From the NCBI RefSeq assembly GCF_014861365.1, contig NZ_RRYW01000001.1, positions 1 through 64,000 of the forward strand: a stretch of DNA of 64,000 bases, given 5' to 3'. Source of the stretch: Psychrobacter sp. FME6 (GTDB taxonomy: Bacteria; Pseudomonadota; Gammaproteobacteria; Pseudomonadales; Moraxellaceae). The position numbers and the translations under genes were made by a program. The notes below the pieces were generated by a model. That model had not been told where the DNA came from, did not search any database, and was given only the letters and a program-made list of their open reading frames with translations. Positions 8,761 through 18,400 of this stretch are shown in pieces; within the stretch, counting starts at the first letter, position 1, and every line of letters starts with the position of its first letter.

Positions 8761-10554
8761 TTAAAAAGCGAACTGATCCACATCCATGCTCATGTATGGT
8801 TCAACGCCAGTGCTGATGCGTTGTACATGGGTCGTCGTACGTGGCAGTAACTTAGCGAAGTAGAACTGCGCGGTTTTCACTTTGGCATCATAGAACGCCT
8901 GCTCGCTACTACCGTTAGCGATTTCGGTTTGTGCGATGAGTGCCATACGCGCCCATAAGTAGGCTAGGGTGACATAGCCACTAAAGTACATGTAATCAAC
9001 TGCTGCGCCGCCGACCGCATCTGGGTTTTCAGTCGCTTGCATACCAATACGTGACGTCAGCTCGCCCCATTCTTTTAGATGCTTGGCAAGTGGGCGGATA
9101 AACTGACCCATCTCGTCGTTGTCTTTGTTTTCTTCGCAGAATTTTTGGATGATTTGAACAAAGTTTGCTAGCAGCTTACCTTGTGAGCCGAGCACTTTAC
9201 GACCTAATAGATCAAGTGCTTGGATCTCAGTGGTGCCTTCGTACAAGCAAGCAATACGCGTATCACGGACGTTTTGCTCCATACCCCATTCGCTAACATA
9301 GCCGTGACCACCATAAACCTGTACGCCATGGTTGGCTGCTTCTAGGCCAGTTTCGGTCAAGAACGCTTTGGCAATAGGGGTCAATAATGACAGCATTTGG
9401 TCAGCAAACTTAAGATCATCGCCTTCGCCTTTTGCCACAGTATCTGCAAAATGTGAGAGGTAATAAACCAATGCGCGACCACCTTCTGCAAAGGCTTTTT
9501 CAGTCAATAGCATGTTACGAACCGCTGGATGGACGATGATAGGATCAGCGACTTTATCTGGCGCTTTAGCACCTGATAATGAACGCATCGCTAAGCGGTC
9601 TGTGGCATACGTCAGTGAGCCCTGGAATGCATATTCTGCTGCCGTCAGGCCTTGGACTGCCGTGCCAATACGAGCCACGTTCATAAAGGTAAACATGCAC
9701 TGTAGACCACGGTTTTCAGGGCCAATTAGGTAACCTGTTGCGCCGTCGAAGTTCATCACACAAGTGGCTGAGGCTTTGATACCCATTTTGTGTTCGATAG
9801 AGCCACACGCTACTTGGTTATTTTCACCTAGGCTGTTGTCTTCGTTGACCATCACTTTAGGGACGATAAACAACGAGATGCCTTTAGTACCAGCTGGCGC
9901 ACCTGGTAGGCGAGCTAAACAGATATGGATGATATTGTCGGTTAAGTCGTGCTCGCCCGCTGAGATAAAGATTTTTTGACCGGTGATGCTATAGCTGCCA
10001 TCTTCTTTTGGTTCAGCTTTGGTACGGATAATACCCAAGTCAGAACCGGCATGTGCCTCGGTCAAACACATGGTACCTGACCATTCGCCGGTGACCATTT
10101 TTTCTAGGTAAGTTTGTTTTTGTTCGTCCGTACCGTGATGCTCGATGGTTTGGATAGCACCATGCGATAGGCCAGGGTACATAGAGAATGACCAGTTTGC
10201 CGTGCCGACCATCTCATTAATAACCGTAGACAATGAAAACGGCATGTTCTGACCGCCGAATTCTTCTTCAGCAGACAATGCAGGGAAACCTAGTTCACAA
10301 TACTCTTTATACGCTTCTTTAAAGCCTTTTGGTGTGGTGACTTGACCATTGTTAAACTGGCAGCCTTCAGCATCACCGCTTTGATTGAGTGGTGACAGCT
10401 CATTTTCAGCAAAGCTTGCCGCCATCTCAAATAAGCTGTCCATTAGTTCACGATCTGCTTCTTGAAATGCAGGTAATGTTTTATAGTGGCTTTCGCTATC
10501 AAGTAACTCATGCATGACAAATTTAATATCACGTAAGGGTGCTTTATATTGCAT
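8761..10554 (-). CDS. Acyl-CoA dehydrogenase, long form, paralogue 2
   Basis: The product has 597 residues from ATG 10554, which follows AGGAAG with good spacing. A ten-codon upstream extension to 10584 is possible but has no support. The architecture matches its neighbour: MCLTEAHAGSDLG, GIKASATCVMNFD, and YGGHGYVSEWGMEQNVRDTR followed by IACLYEGTTEIQALDLLGR with the catalytic Glu in YEGT, then a C-terminal extension of about 150 residues. The two genes share clear similarity along their length, which points to an old tandem duplication. Each has its own terminator, so they appear to be separately transcribed. The role is beta-oxidation of fatty acids, with electrons passed to ETF. Confidence 0.93.
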   Translation of the reverse strand: MQYKAPLRDIKFVMHELLDSESHYKTLPAFQEADRELMDSLFEMAASFAENELSPLNQSGDAEGCQFNNGQVTTPKGFKEAYKEYCELGFPALSAEEEFGGQNMPFSLSTVINEMVGTANWSFSMYPGLSHGAIQTIEHHGTDEQKQTYLEKMVTGEWSGTMCLTEAHAGSDLGIIRTKAEPKEDGSYSITGQKIFISAGEHDLTDNIIHICLARLPGAPAGTKGISLFIVPKVMVNEDNSLGENNQVACGSIEHKMGIKASATCVMNFDGATGYLIGPENRGLQCMFTFMNVARIGTAVQGLTAAEYAFQGSLTYATDRLAMRSLSGAKAPDKVADPIIVHPAVRNMLLTEKAFAEGGRALVYYLSHFADTVAKGEGDDLKFADQMLSLLTPIAKAFLTETGLEAANHGVQVYGGHGYVSEWGMEQNVRDTRIACLYEGTTEIQALDLLGRKVLGSQGKLLANFVQIIQKFCEENKDNDEMGQFIRPLAKHLKEWGELTSRIGMQATENPDAVGGAAVDYMYFSGYVTLAYLWARMALIAQTEIANGSSEQAFYDAKVKTAQFYFAKLLPRTTTHVQRISTGVEPYMSMDVDQFAF

Positions 10555-10941
10555 AACTTCCTGTCCTTTTGGGAATATAACCAATAATAATCAATCGTAA
10601 GCAGGTGAGGGCGTTTTTATTTAGTGCCTCGATATTGCCTACTTTAATTTAAAGAAACTAAATCAATGATAAGCAGTCATGCAGATCATTTAAATTATTG
10701 ATTAGCTAAAATGGTATTGAAAAGAATGGTGATTGTTAGAATCGGTTTAAAATTCTATGAGACCTAACAAATTCACTATAAAAGATAGGCTTTCATAGGG
10801 GATTATACAAGTTTGGTGACAGCACTGATAAGTCATGAACCCATCTTGCATCGGTTGTGCAATCGACGTTAGGCGCTACAGGATACTGCGAATAACTCTA
10901 TGAAAATACTGGTGATAGTGGGTCAAAAAATACTAACTATC
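10555..10941. other. Intergenic region without recognisable gene
   Basis: The 387 bases upstream of the acyl-CoA dehydrogenase gene and downstream of the GGDEF-EAL gene are AT-rich and hold no conserved-looking frame, RNA gene or dispersed repeat. They presumably include the promoter of the gene at 8761-10554. Confidence 0.5.
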
Positions 10942-12672
10942 TTAGGTTTGTTTGGTGGCGTATTGCTGAATCAACATCTCGGTCGCTGCCTGGGCCGTGA
11001 CAGGTTTGCCAAACCAATAGCCTTGACCATACTGACAACCCATCGCCAAAAGTATATCGCGCTGCTGTTCGGTTTCGATACCTTCTGCGACTACTTGCAT
11101 ATCCAAGGCCACTGCCAAATCCAAAATAGCCTTTACAATGGCTTGCTGGGTACGATCGGTTTCGATGTTAGAAGTAAAACTTTTGTCAACTTTAATAAAA
11201 TCAAAGGGGTATTGTTGTAAGTAACTTAAAGAGGCGTAGCCAGTACCAAAGTCATCTAGCGCAAGACACACACCGAGTGCTTTGAGCAAATCCAGTTGTT
11301 TTTTGACATGGGCATGACGCTGAATTAAAGAGGATTCAGTCACTTCGATATGCAGCTGATGCGCAGAGATATCATGCTGTACCAGTAGACTATTTACCAT
11401 TTCAAAAAAATCAGGGTGGCTAAATTCAGCGGCATCAGCGTTGATACAAATGTGCTGAAAGAAGCCTTGCTGTTGCCAAACAGATATCTGCTTGGTGATT
11501 TTAATGGCCATTTGTGTGAACAGATCAAACGACAGTTTGTGAGTGATAATAGCATCGATAAAGTGTATGGGTTTTAACAGTCCACGCGTTGGGTGCTGCC
11601 AGCGTACAAGCGCCTCAAATCCAATGATGATGCCAGTCATTAATTCAAATTTTGGTTGGTAATAAGGTATAAATTGACCTTCAATAGCAGCTGATCTCAG
11701 CTCAGCTTCTAGCTGTAAACCGCCAGCTGTGGCCTCATCAATTGCCGTATCGTACCAGCAGATATCGTCCCCGCCTTGCTGCTTAGCATAATGTAATGCT
11801 TTTTCAGCCTTGGTCAATAATCCTATCAACTCTTCATCGTCTTCAGGGAAGTAGCTGACCCCGACCGATATATGACAATAAATATCGGTGTCTGTCGCTG
11901 CATTGTCTTCTAAAGAAAAGGGTCGCTCACACATTTGCATCAAACTGGTCAGCTGATTGTGTATTATGTTGGCACCATTACATTCAAACAATAAAGCAAA
12001 ATCGTCACCGCCAAAATGTGAAAAACAGTGCAAATTATCCAGTTTTAGCGCTTTGAGACGAGTGACAAAGCTTTTTATCAACGTGTTGATACCATCAGGG
12101 CCTAGTAGGCTGGCAAGGTTACGATAACGGTCAATATTTAAGCGCACAATGACGACTTTTTGGGAACTGTCCAACAGTAAGTCACTGGCTTGACTCAAGA
12201 ATACCTTACGGTTAGGTAGGCCTGTCAATTGATCATAATTGAGCAAGTGGGCTACCTGTTTTTGGTCTTTGACCGCCGAGGACATATCACGCACCATGCC
12301 AATATAATAAACAGAATCTTCAATACAAATCTTGCGATAAGTCATATGACATTCAAGTATCTGTCCATAACGGTTTGGCATCGAAAAATTACTTTCATAA
12401 AAGCCAGTACTATCTAAGCAATTAGTAATATCTTTTAAAATCGCGCTTTCTTCTTCTGATAAAAACTTTGTCGCGTATATACCAAGTGGTCGACCAAGCA
12501 AAAAATCCTCCGTATAACCAAGCATTAGCTCATAGGTGGCATTGACCGATAAATAGCGTAAATTTTTATCTAAGATGAATATAGCATCTTCAAATTGCTC
12601 ACATAATTTAACCAATAATTGCTGTTTGTCTGCCAGTGGCATAGGTGTAAAAGCGGTCATAACTGAACTCAT
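10942..12672 (-). CDS. PAS-GGDEF-EAL cyclic-di-GMP regulator
   Basis: The product has 576 residues and no membrane segment, so it is probably a cytosolic sensor. A PAS domain covers about residues 20-135 (EDAIFILDKNLRYLSVN, MLGYTEDFLLG). The GGDEF domain covers about 140-310 and reads FGGDDFALLFE at 221-225, so the fourth signature residue is Asp instead of Glu. No RxxD inhibitory site precedes it. The EAL domain covers about 325-570 with FEALVRW, EVTES, LDDFGTGYASL, KVDKSF and VVAEGIET, so the usual phosphodiesterase metal and catalytic residues look present. Likely a c-di-GMP phosphodiesterase with a weakened or regulatory GGDEF domain (inference). It lies 42 bases downstream of rsmE and may be cotranscribed. 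Confidence 0.9.
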   Translation of the reverse strand: MSSVMTAFTPMPLADKQQLLVKLCEQFEDAIFILDKNLRYLSVNATYELMLGYTEDFLLGRPLGIYATKFLSEEESAILKDITNCLDSTGFYESNFSMPNRYGQILECHMTYRKICIEDSVYYIGMVRDMSSAVKDQKQVAHLLNYDQLTGLPNRKVFLSQASDLLLDSSQKVVIVRLNIDRYRNLASLLGPDGINTLIKSFVTRLKALKLDNLHCFSHFGGDDFALLFECNGANIIHNQLTSLMQMCERPFSLEDNAATDTDIYCHISVGVSYFPEDDEELIGLLTKAEKALHYAKQQGGDDICWYDTAIDEATAGGLQLEAELRSAAIEGQFIPYYQPKFELMTGIIIGFEALVRWQHPTRGLLKPIHFIDAIITHKLSFDLFTQMAIKITKQISVWQQQGFFQHICINADAAEFSHPDFFEMVNSLLVQHDISAHQLHIEVTESSLIQRHAHVKKQLDLLKALGVCLALDDFGTGYASLSYLQQYPFDFIKVDKSFTSNIETDRTQQAIVKAILDLAVALDMQVVAEGIETEQQRDILLAMGCQYGQGYWFGKPVTAQAATEMLIQQYATKQT

Positions 12673-12714
12673 TACGTCAAAATTGATTAATAGATAGCGT
12701 GACAGTATTACAAA

Positions 12715-13593
12715 CTAATGACTGAGAGCATGTAGGGTGACTAGCGCAACCACGGGTGCGGTCTCAGTACGTAAGACTCTCGTGCCGATTTGCCAAGGCT
12801 TAAAACCCACGTTTGCGGCTTGTGCGCATTCATCGCTGCTAAGTCCGCCTTCAGGGCCAACCAAGAGCTCAATATAAGGGGTTTGTTGTTTTAGCACGGT
12901 GGATAAGGATTCAGGCCTAGCGGGTTGTCCTTCTGCTGGCACGCTTAACTGTAGTCTCAAGTCGGCTGGTTGCTGTAATACTTTATAATAGGGACTTTGG
13001 CTAAGCATGGCTACGATAGAGCTGACCGTTGTTTCTGTGTTTGAAGTTTTGGAAGGCTTATAGGGATTGGCTTCTAATTGTTTCAGCCAGTCAGTGATAG
13101 ATAGCGGGGCAAGGATAAGCGGTGGGCGATTGAGTCCACATTGTTCACAGGCGGCAATAGCGATCTGCTGCCAGTGTGCAAGCTTTTTTTCGACTTGTGC
13201 AGGTTTTAGATTAACCTCGCCATGATGACTGCTTAGCAGTTGAATAGCAGTCACCCCAAGCTCAGTCGACTTCTGAATCGCATAATCCATCCGTTCGCCG
13301 CGACTCATCACCAGACCGACTTTAGTTGATACGGATGCACTACGGTCTTCATTGATATGAGCCAATAACGTTACCGTGGCGTGCTTTTTGCTGATAGTTT
13401 TTAGCTGCACTTGATACTCACCGCCAAAGCCATCAAATAAAATACCTCGATCGCCAATATTGGCTCGTAATACCCGGCACCAATGATGAACGATACTCTC
13501 TGTTAACTCAATATCAGCGCCGATAGGCAAACTATTAAGCTGAGGGTAGGTTAGATTTGATTCATCACTGGTGGCATAAAAAAAACGTCGCAA
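12715..13593 (-). CDS. rsmE: 16S rRNA m3U1498 methyltransferase
   Basis: It methylates N3 of U1498 in 16S rRNA on the assembled 30S subunit. The N-terminus has the family-typical MRRFF and VHHWCRVLRANIGD. The C-terminal SPOUT knot is clear: LLVGPEGGLSSDE, then IGTRVLRTETAPVVAL. The start is a TTG codon at 13593, chosen because MRRFF is the usual beginning of the family. At 292 residues it is about 50 longer than usual. The extra length is an insertion of low complexity around residues 165-225, between the CEQCGLNRPP motif and the GPEGG motif. Confidence 0.93.
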   Translation of the reverse strand: MRRFFYATSDESNLTYPQLNSLPIGADIELTESIVHHWCRVLRANIGDRGILFDGFGGEYQVQLKTISKKHATVTLLAHINEDRSASVSTKVGLVMSRGERMDYAIQKSTELGVTAIQLLSSHHGEVNLKPAQVEKKLAHWQQIAIAACEQCGLNRPPLILAPLSITDWLKQLEANPYKPSKTSNTETTVSSIVAMLSQSPYYKVLQQPADLRLQLSVPAEGQPARPESLSTVLKQQTPYIELLVGPEGGLSSDECAQAANVGFKPWQIGTRVLRTETAPVVALVTLHALSH

Positions 13594-13698
13594 AGTTACT
13601 TATTCCTATAATGGCAGTCATGATATATGTTCAGTATCTTAGCAGAATATCATTTGAGTGGGTAAAGGGTTTGTCATTAATGCAATCGTAATACCAAA

Positions 13699-13730
13699 AA
13701 AAACTGGCACTCCTAAGAACGCCAGTTTTT
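13699..13730 (-). terminator. Intrinsic terminator of ahcY-metF operon
   Basis: AAAAACTGGC (13699-13708) pairs with GCCAGTTTTT (13721-13730) around a 12-base loop, followed by a T-run on the minus strand. It lies 37 bases beyond the metF stop codon. Confidence 0.85.
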
Positions 13731-13767
13731 AAGCTAATCAATATAGTACCGGTTTAAGTAGAGGATT

Positions 13768-14616
13768 CTAAGTAGACAGTCCTAAAGCTTCAACCAAACG
13801 TTTATTAGGCTCAACCTTATTCATGCTATAAAAATGCATGGCGGGCGCGCCCTCAGTGATTAAACGCTCACAAAGACGGTGTACCACCTCAAAACCAAAC
13901 TCGCGAATGGCTTTGCGGTCGTCGCCAAAGTCGGCCAATTGCTTACGCACGTAACGCGGAATATCTGCGCCACAGCTATCAGCAAAACGTACCAGATTGC
14001 TAGAGTTGGTAATCGGCATAATACCAGCAACCAATGGCTGCGCCACGGTATCGATACCGCGTTTCTCTAAGCTGTCACGCAGATATAAATAGCTATCGGC
14101 GTTATAGAAAAACTGGGTAATCGAAGAATTGGCACCAGCTTGATATTTATTAACCAAGTTATCAACATCGAACTCAAAACTACGCGCTTGGGGATGCATC
14201 TCAGGGTAGGCCGCTACCTCTATACGGAAGTGGTCACCTGAGTGTTCACGGATAAACTTAACCAAGTCTAACGCAAACGGCAGCTCACCCATACCAACTT
14301 GCCCTGATGGCAAGTCACCACGTAGTGCTACCAGACGCTTAATGCCTAAGCTTTTGTAATGCTCCAGCAATTCAGCGATTTCCGCTTTATCATCACCGAT
14401 ACAAGACATGTGCGGTGCAACATCGGTCTGACCGCGTGCGCATAAGGCTTGAACAATATCCAAGGTGCGGCTACGGGTTGAGCCGCCAGCCCCATAAGTC
14501 ACCGAAAAGTAGCTCGGTGATAGCTTATTCAGCTCATCATAAGTACTGAGTAGCTTCTCATGACCTTGCTCAGTTTTGGCCGGAAAAAACTCAAAGGAGA
14601 AAGCAGGCTTAGTCAC
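13768..14616 (-). CDS. metF: 5,10-methylenetetrahydrofolate reductase
   Basis: This flavoprotein makes 5-methyl-THF, the methyl donor for methionine synthesis. At 282 residues it has the normal length of the single-domain bacterial enzyme. It opens with SFEFFPAKTEQGHEKL, where the Glu of FEFFP is the catalytic residue of the family. It continues with FSVTYGAGGSTR, LVALRGDLP and a late QPLVAGIMPITN. The start is GTG at 14616 after a good AGGAG, seven to eight bases upstream. It lies 13 bases after ahcY, so the two form an operon joining SAH removal to methyl supply, presumably under the SAH riboswitch upstream of ahcY. Confidence 0.96.
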   Translation of the reverse strand: MTKPAFSFEFFPAKTEQGHEKLLSTYDELNKLSPSYFSVTYGAGGSTRSRTLDIVQALCARGQTDVAPHMSCIGDDKAEIAELLEHYKSLGIKRLVALRGDLPSGQVGMGELPFALDLVKFIREHSGDHFRIEVAAYPEMHPQARSFEFDVDNLVNKYQAGANSSITQFFYNADSYLYLRDSLEKRGIDTVAQPLVAGIMPITNSSNLVRFADSCGADIPRYVRKQLADFGDDRKAIREFGFEVVHRLCERLITEGAPAMHFYSMNKVEPNKRLVEALGLST

Positions 14617-14629
14617 AGTCTGGCTCCTT

Positions 14630-16054
14630 TTAATATTTATAAGCGTCAGGCTTAAATGGACCTTCTACAGGCACACCCAAGTACTCAGCTTGTTTTTCAG
14701 TCAGCTTAGTTAGCGTACCGTTAAAACCAGCAACCATCGCAGCAGCGACTTCTTCGTCAAGTTTCTTAGGCAATACTTTGACGTATAAGTTATCAGCACG
14801 TGTATCAGCTGGTAGCTCTGCAAATTTTTCTTCGAACAGATACATTTGCGCTAGTACTTGGTTGGCAAATGAGCCGTCCATCACGCGTGATGGGTGACCA
14901 GTCGCATTACCTAGGTTTACTAAGCGACCTTCAGCAAGCAAAATTAAATAGTCGTTTTCATCGTCTGAGCGGAAGATTTGATGGACTTGTGGTTTAATCT
15001 CAACCCAGCGCCAGTTATCACGCATAAACTGCGTGTCGATTTCGGTATCAAAGTGACCGATGTTACAAACCACTGCACCCGGTTTAAGCGCCGCTAGCAT
15101 ATGTCTATCACAAACATGATAGTTGCCGGTAGTGGTGACAATCATGTCGGTGTCTTCGAGCAAGCGAGTATTGATGTTTTCTGCGCCACCGCTGTTATCG
15201 CCATTGATATATGGTGATAGTACTTCAAAACCGTCCATACATGCCTGCATCGCGCAGATAGGATCGACTTCTGAAACACGGACAATCATACCTTCTTGAC
15301 GTAAGCTTTGCGTCGAGCCTTTACCCACATCGCCATAACCGATAACTAAGGCGCGACGACCAGCAAGGAACATGTCAGTAGCACGTTTGATAGCGTCATT
15401 TAAGCTATGACGGCAGCCGTATTTGTTGTCGTTTTTAGACTTGGTGACCGCATCATTGACGTTGATAGCAGGTACTTTTAGCGTGCCTTTACCAAGCATT
15501 TCAACCAAGCGATGGACGCCAGTAGTGGTTTCTTCTGAAATACCATGGATATTATCCAGCAATTGGGCATAATCATTATGAATCAAAGCAGTTAAGTCAC
15601 CGCCGTCATCCAAGATTAGGTTTGCATCCCAAAGCTGACCAGACGCTTCACCGCCAACGTGGATTTGTTGACGTAAGCACCATTCGTACTCTTCGTCAGT
15701 TTCGCCTTTCCATGCAAATACTGGAATACCAGCAGCAGCAATCGCAGCCGCAGCATGGTCTTGGGTTGAGAAGATATTACATGACGTCCAGCGTACTTCG
15801 GCACCGAGCGCAATCAGCGTCTCGATAAGAACGGCAGTCTGAATAGTCATGTGGATACAGCCAGCGATTTTCGCGCCTTTAAGCGGCTGTTCTGCTTCGT
15901 AGCGACGACGCAAACCCATCAGGGCAGGCATTTCGGCTTCAGCAAGGGTGATTTCACGGCGGCCGTAATCAGCTAAGCTGATGTCAGCGACTTTATAGTC
16001 AGTGAAAGAGGGATCGATCGTATGGGCAGATGGGGTGTTAGACACTGCGTCCAT
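14630..16054 (-). CDS. ahcY: S-adenosylhomocysteine hydrolase
   Basis: It splits S-adenosylhomocysteine into adenosine and homocysteine, relieving product inhibition of methyltransferases. The product has 474 residues, matching the bacterial long form. Visible motifs: [31 protein letters not shown], the NAD-binding [21 protein letters not shown] and the C-terminal [10 protein letters not shown]. It is the first gene of the ahcY-metF operon. The leader of about 190 bases upstream holds a probable SAH riboswitch. Confidence 0.97.
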   Translation of the reverse strand: MDAVSNTPSAHTIDPSFTDYKVADISLADYGRREITLAEAEMPALMGLRRRYEAEQPLKGAKIAGCIHMTIQTAVLIETLIALGAEVRWTSCNIFSTQDHAAAAIAAAGIPVFAWKGETDEEYEWCLRQQIHVGGEASGQLWDANLILDDGGDLTALIHNDYAQLLDNIHGISEETTTGVHRLVEMLGKGTLKVPAINVNDAVTKSKNDNKYGCRHSLNDAIKRATDMFLAGRRALVIGYGDVGKGSTQSLRQEGMIVRVSEVDPICAMQACMDGFEVLSPYINGDNSGGAENINTRLLEDTDMIVTTTGNYHVCDRHMLAALKPGAVVCNIGHFDTEIDTQFMRDNWRWVEIKPQVHQIFRSDDENDYLILLAEGRLVNLGNATGHPSRVMDGSFANQVLAQMYLFEEKFAELPADTRADNLYVKVLPKKLDEEVAAAMVAGFNGTLTKLTEKQAEYLGVPVEGPFKPDAYKY

Positions 16055-16122
16055 AATATGCTCCTATCAGTGGTTAATTTATGATAAAAAGAATAAAAAC
16101 GCAGGTGCCGTTATTTGCGCTG

Positions 16123-16249
16123 TCAATAATCAGCGGAGTGATTATTAAACAGTTACCGAGCCTAACATAATGAATAATATGCACAGCGATATAGCTTAAA
16201 TGCAGTAATCAATGATTATGGCGCAACACCTCTCGGAGGGTGATTATTG
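16123..16249 (-). promoter_or_regulatory. Probable SAH riboswitch and downstream switching hairpin
   Basis: On the minus strand CCGAG (16236-16232) pairs with CTCGG (16160-16156) as P1. Between them lie AGGTGTTGC, resembling the conserved GAGCGYUGC segment of the SAH aptamer, a second stem CATAAT (16220-16215) / ATTATG (16172-16167), and the conserved AGG just before the 3-prime P1 strand. Downstream, AATAATCA (16146-16139) can pair with TGATTATT (16132-16125). The same 3-prime strand, as TGATTATTG (16132-16124), can also pair with CAATAATCA (16249-16241), which lies 5-prime of the aptamer. The ahcY start is at 16054. Known SAH riboswitches are ON switches in front of ahcY and metF-type genes, which fits. 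No clear T-run follows the hairpin, so the mechanism is open. Confidence 0.75.
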
Positions 16250-16340
16250 TAATAGATGCAACCTAGATTGTCACCTATTGACTGATATAAATAATAGGCA
16301 ATCATGGCATATCAAATGATGATGAGATTTCTAATACCAT

Positions 16341-16367
16341 AAAAAAAGGCCATCGAGTGATGACCTT
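16341..16367 (-). terminator. Intrinsic terminator of TonB-dependent receptor gene
   Basis: AAGGCCATC (16346-...) pairs with GATGACCTT (...-16367) around GAGT with one mismatch. On the minus strand it is followed by seven T residues, about 40 bases past the stop codon. Confidence 0.75.
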
Positions 16368-16407
16368 AATTATTTATGACCTAATTTATAACTGGCGCTA
16401 AATAAGC

Positions 16408-18315
16408 TTAGTACCAGTTATAAGTAAGTGAGGTGAAGAAGTTGATACCGTCAGTATCATAACCGGGCAGGGTAATATATTTTTTATTAGTAATATTGTT
16501 TAGACGTGCGGTCATCGATAGATTGTCAGTCAGTTTATAGTTACCACTGATATTCACTAAGCCATAAGAGTCGACCAATTGTGAGTCTGTATTGGCGACA
16601 TTGCTATAATAATCACCTACGTGTTCATATTCAGCGCGGATATCCAAGCTTGGTAGGCGATAACCAGCATATACCAACCCTTGATGTTCGGGACGAATAG
16701 ACAGGAAGTTACCATCATTCATTCCGTTACTATCATCTTTTGCTTGCTGATAGTCATAGCTACCACCAAATAGGTAGTTATCAACGACCCAGTCTGACGT
16801 TAATGTCACACCTTTGATTTTGGCTTTATCAACGTTTTCGCTGCTACCACCAAACGGATTGCTTGGGGTGGGCTTAGCAACATAGCCAATCAAATCTTCT
16901 ACTTTACTATAGTAACCGGTTAACCGTGTAGACTGAATATCAGTGTCGTACTCCATAAAGGCTTCGTAGTTATCACTGGTTTCAGGCTTCAAGTCAGTAT
17001 TTCCTGAGCCAGGATAGTATAAGTCATTAAAGGTAGGGGCGCGGAATCCTTTAGCGTAGTTAACCCCAGCGCGTATATTAGGATTAATATGATAAGCACC
17101 GCCTAAGTTATAGGTGGTTTCATTACCATATTGTGAGTCATCATCAAACCGTAGGTTGGCTTGAGCATCGAATTGATTGTTTGCTAATACGTATCCTAAA
17201 AATGCACTTTTCACATCACGATCATTGACGTCATAAGCAGTACTATCGAGACCTTGGTTAAGGTACTCTAACCCATAGATACCTTGGCCAACTGCTAGTT
17301 TGTGTTGTCCAATCAAGCTAACTTGATCTTGCTTAGTATTAAATACGTCACCAAATTGACCATAAGTATCACTCTTATCAATTGAGTGACCGTATTGAAG
17401 CTTTAAGGATGAGCCAGGCAGATAACGCCAATCAACAAACGCCTGAGCGGCTCCATTTTCTTGGTCTGCATGGGCGTTTTCAAAATCACCATCATCAAAG
17501 TCTGTCGTGGACTTGCTGTATAAAGCACTAGCACCCGCTAACCATTGCTCATTGATGCGTTGTGTTATCGCCAAACTCACATTGTCACTTTTAAAGCCAT
17601 CATCATCGCCATTGTAAGACGAGTATGGATTGCTAGGGTCCGGCAAAGTGGCATTAAAACCATCTGTTTCATTATGGCTGGCTGATAGACTTAGAGTCGT
17701 ACCACTATCATTATTAATTTGGGCACTAGCGCCGTATAAGTATTGATCATGAGAGCCTACGCCAGCAGTAACAGAGAAATGGCTTTGTTCTGCATCACGA
17801 CCTTTTGTAAAGACTTGAATCACGCCGCCCATCGCGTCTGCGCCATAGATACTAGAACCTGAGGCGCCATATAAGATTTCGATACGATCGATTTGATCTG
17901 CAGGCAATAAGCTAAGGGTTGCACCACCAGCACTGATTGAGCTATAGCGTACGCCATCTATAAGTACTAGAATTTGATTGCTGTTATAGCCTCGCATATA
18001 GAAGTTAGAGGTGGTTCCGGTCCCACCATTGGTATAATGACTGATACCTGGTTGGCGCTTAAGAACATCAAGTGCGCTTTGACCTTGATGGTGTTGCAGC
18101 TCTTCCTTATCAATTACTCGGGTTTGAGCGATGGTATTACTGATTTTAGTCGCTGTACGGGTAGCGGTTACGACGATCTTATCAAGCTCAACTTCTGGTA
18201 GCTCGCTATCATTTAATTCATTAGTGGCAGCTGTTGCATTCATGGCAAATACGCCAAGCGTGCTTAAAATACATAACCGAAGATAGGTAGTCGAAAATGC
18301 ACGTGATAAAGCCAT
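16408..18315 (-). CDS. TonB-dependent outer-membrane receptor, BtuB-like
   Basis: The product has 635 residues from ATG 18315, which follows GGA with eight bases spacing. An upstream TTG in frame is less likely. A signal peptide ends near AMNATAA. A TonB box follows as DKIVVTATR. Then comes a plug domain (SALDVLKRQPGISH, MRGYNSNQILVLIDGVR, ADQIDRIEILYGASGSSIYGA, GGVIQVFTK) and a beta-barrel ending in an aromatic residue (SLTYNWY). The size and plug resemble BtuB, the vitamin B12 receptor. No cobalamin riboswitch is visible upstream, and no B12 or iron gene lies nearby, so the substrate is uncertain. A small palindrome at 18385-18400 could be an operator for a metal repressor. Confidence 0.85.
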   Translation of the reverse strand: MALSRAFSTTYLRLCILSTLGVFAMNATAATNELNDSELPEVELDKIVVTATRTATKISNTIAQTRVIDKEELQHHQGQSALDVLKRQPGISHYTNGGTGTTSNFYMRGYNSNQILVLIDGVRYSSISAGGATLSLLPADQIDRIEILYGASGSSIYGADAMGGVIQVFTKGRDAEQSHFSVTAGVGSHDQYLYGASAQINNDSGTTLSLSASHNETDGFNATLPDPSNPYSSYNGDDDGFKSDNVSLAITQRINEQWLAGASALYSKSTTDFDDGDFENAHADQENGAAQAFVDWRYLPGSSLKLQYGHSIDKSDTYGQFGDVFNTKQDQVSLIGQHKLAVGQGIYGLEYLNQGLDSTAYDVNDRDVKSAFLGYVLANNQFDAQANLRFDDDSQYGNETTYNLGGAYHINPNIRAGVNYAKGFRAPTFNDLYYPGSGNTDLKPETSDNYEAFMEYDTDIQSTRLTGYYSKVEDLIGYVAKPTPSNPFGGSSENVDKAKIKGVTLTSDWVVDNYLFGGSYDYQQAKDDSNGMNDGNFLSIRPEHQGLVYAGYRLPSLDIRAEYEHVGDYYSNVANTDSQLVDSYGLVNISGNYKLTDNLSMTARLNNITNKKYITLPGYDTDGINFFTSLTYNWY

Positions 18316-18384
18316 ATTTAATTCCAAATTAATCAAATAAAGAAGATACAGAAGAGAAGGTCAAGAATTTAAAAATTACAAAAA

Positions 18385-18400
18385 GTAATACATTTATTAC
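18385..18400. promoter_or_regulatory. Candidate operator palindrome upstream of TonB receptor
   Basis: GTAATACATTTATTAC has perfect 6-base arms around four bases and lies 70 bases before the receptor start. It has the general shape of a Zur- or Fur-family site, but it is not a clear match to either consensus. Confidence 0.35.
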
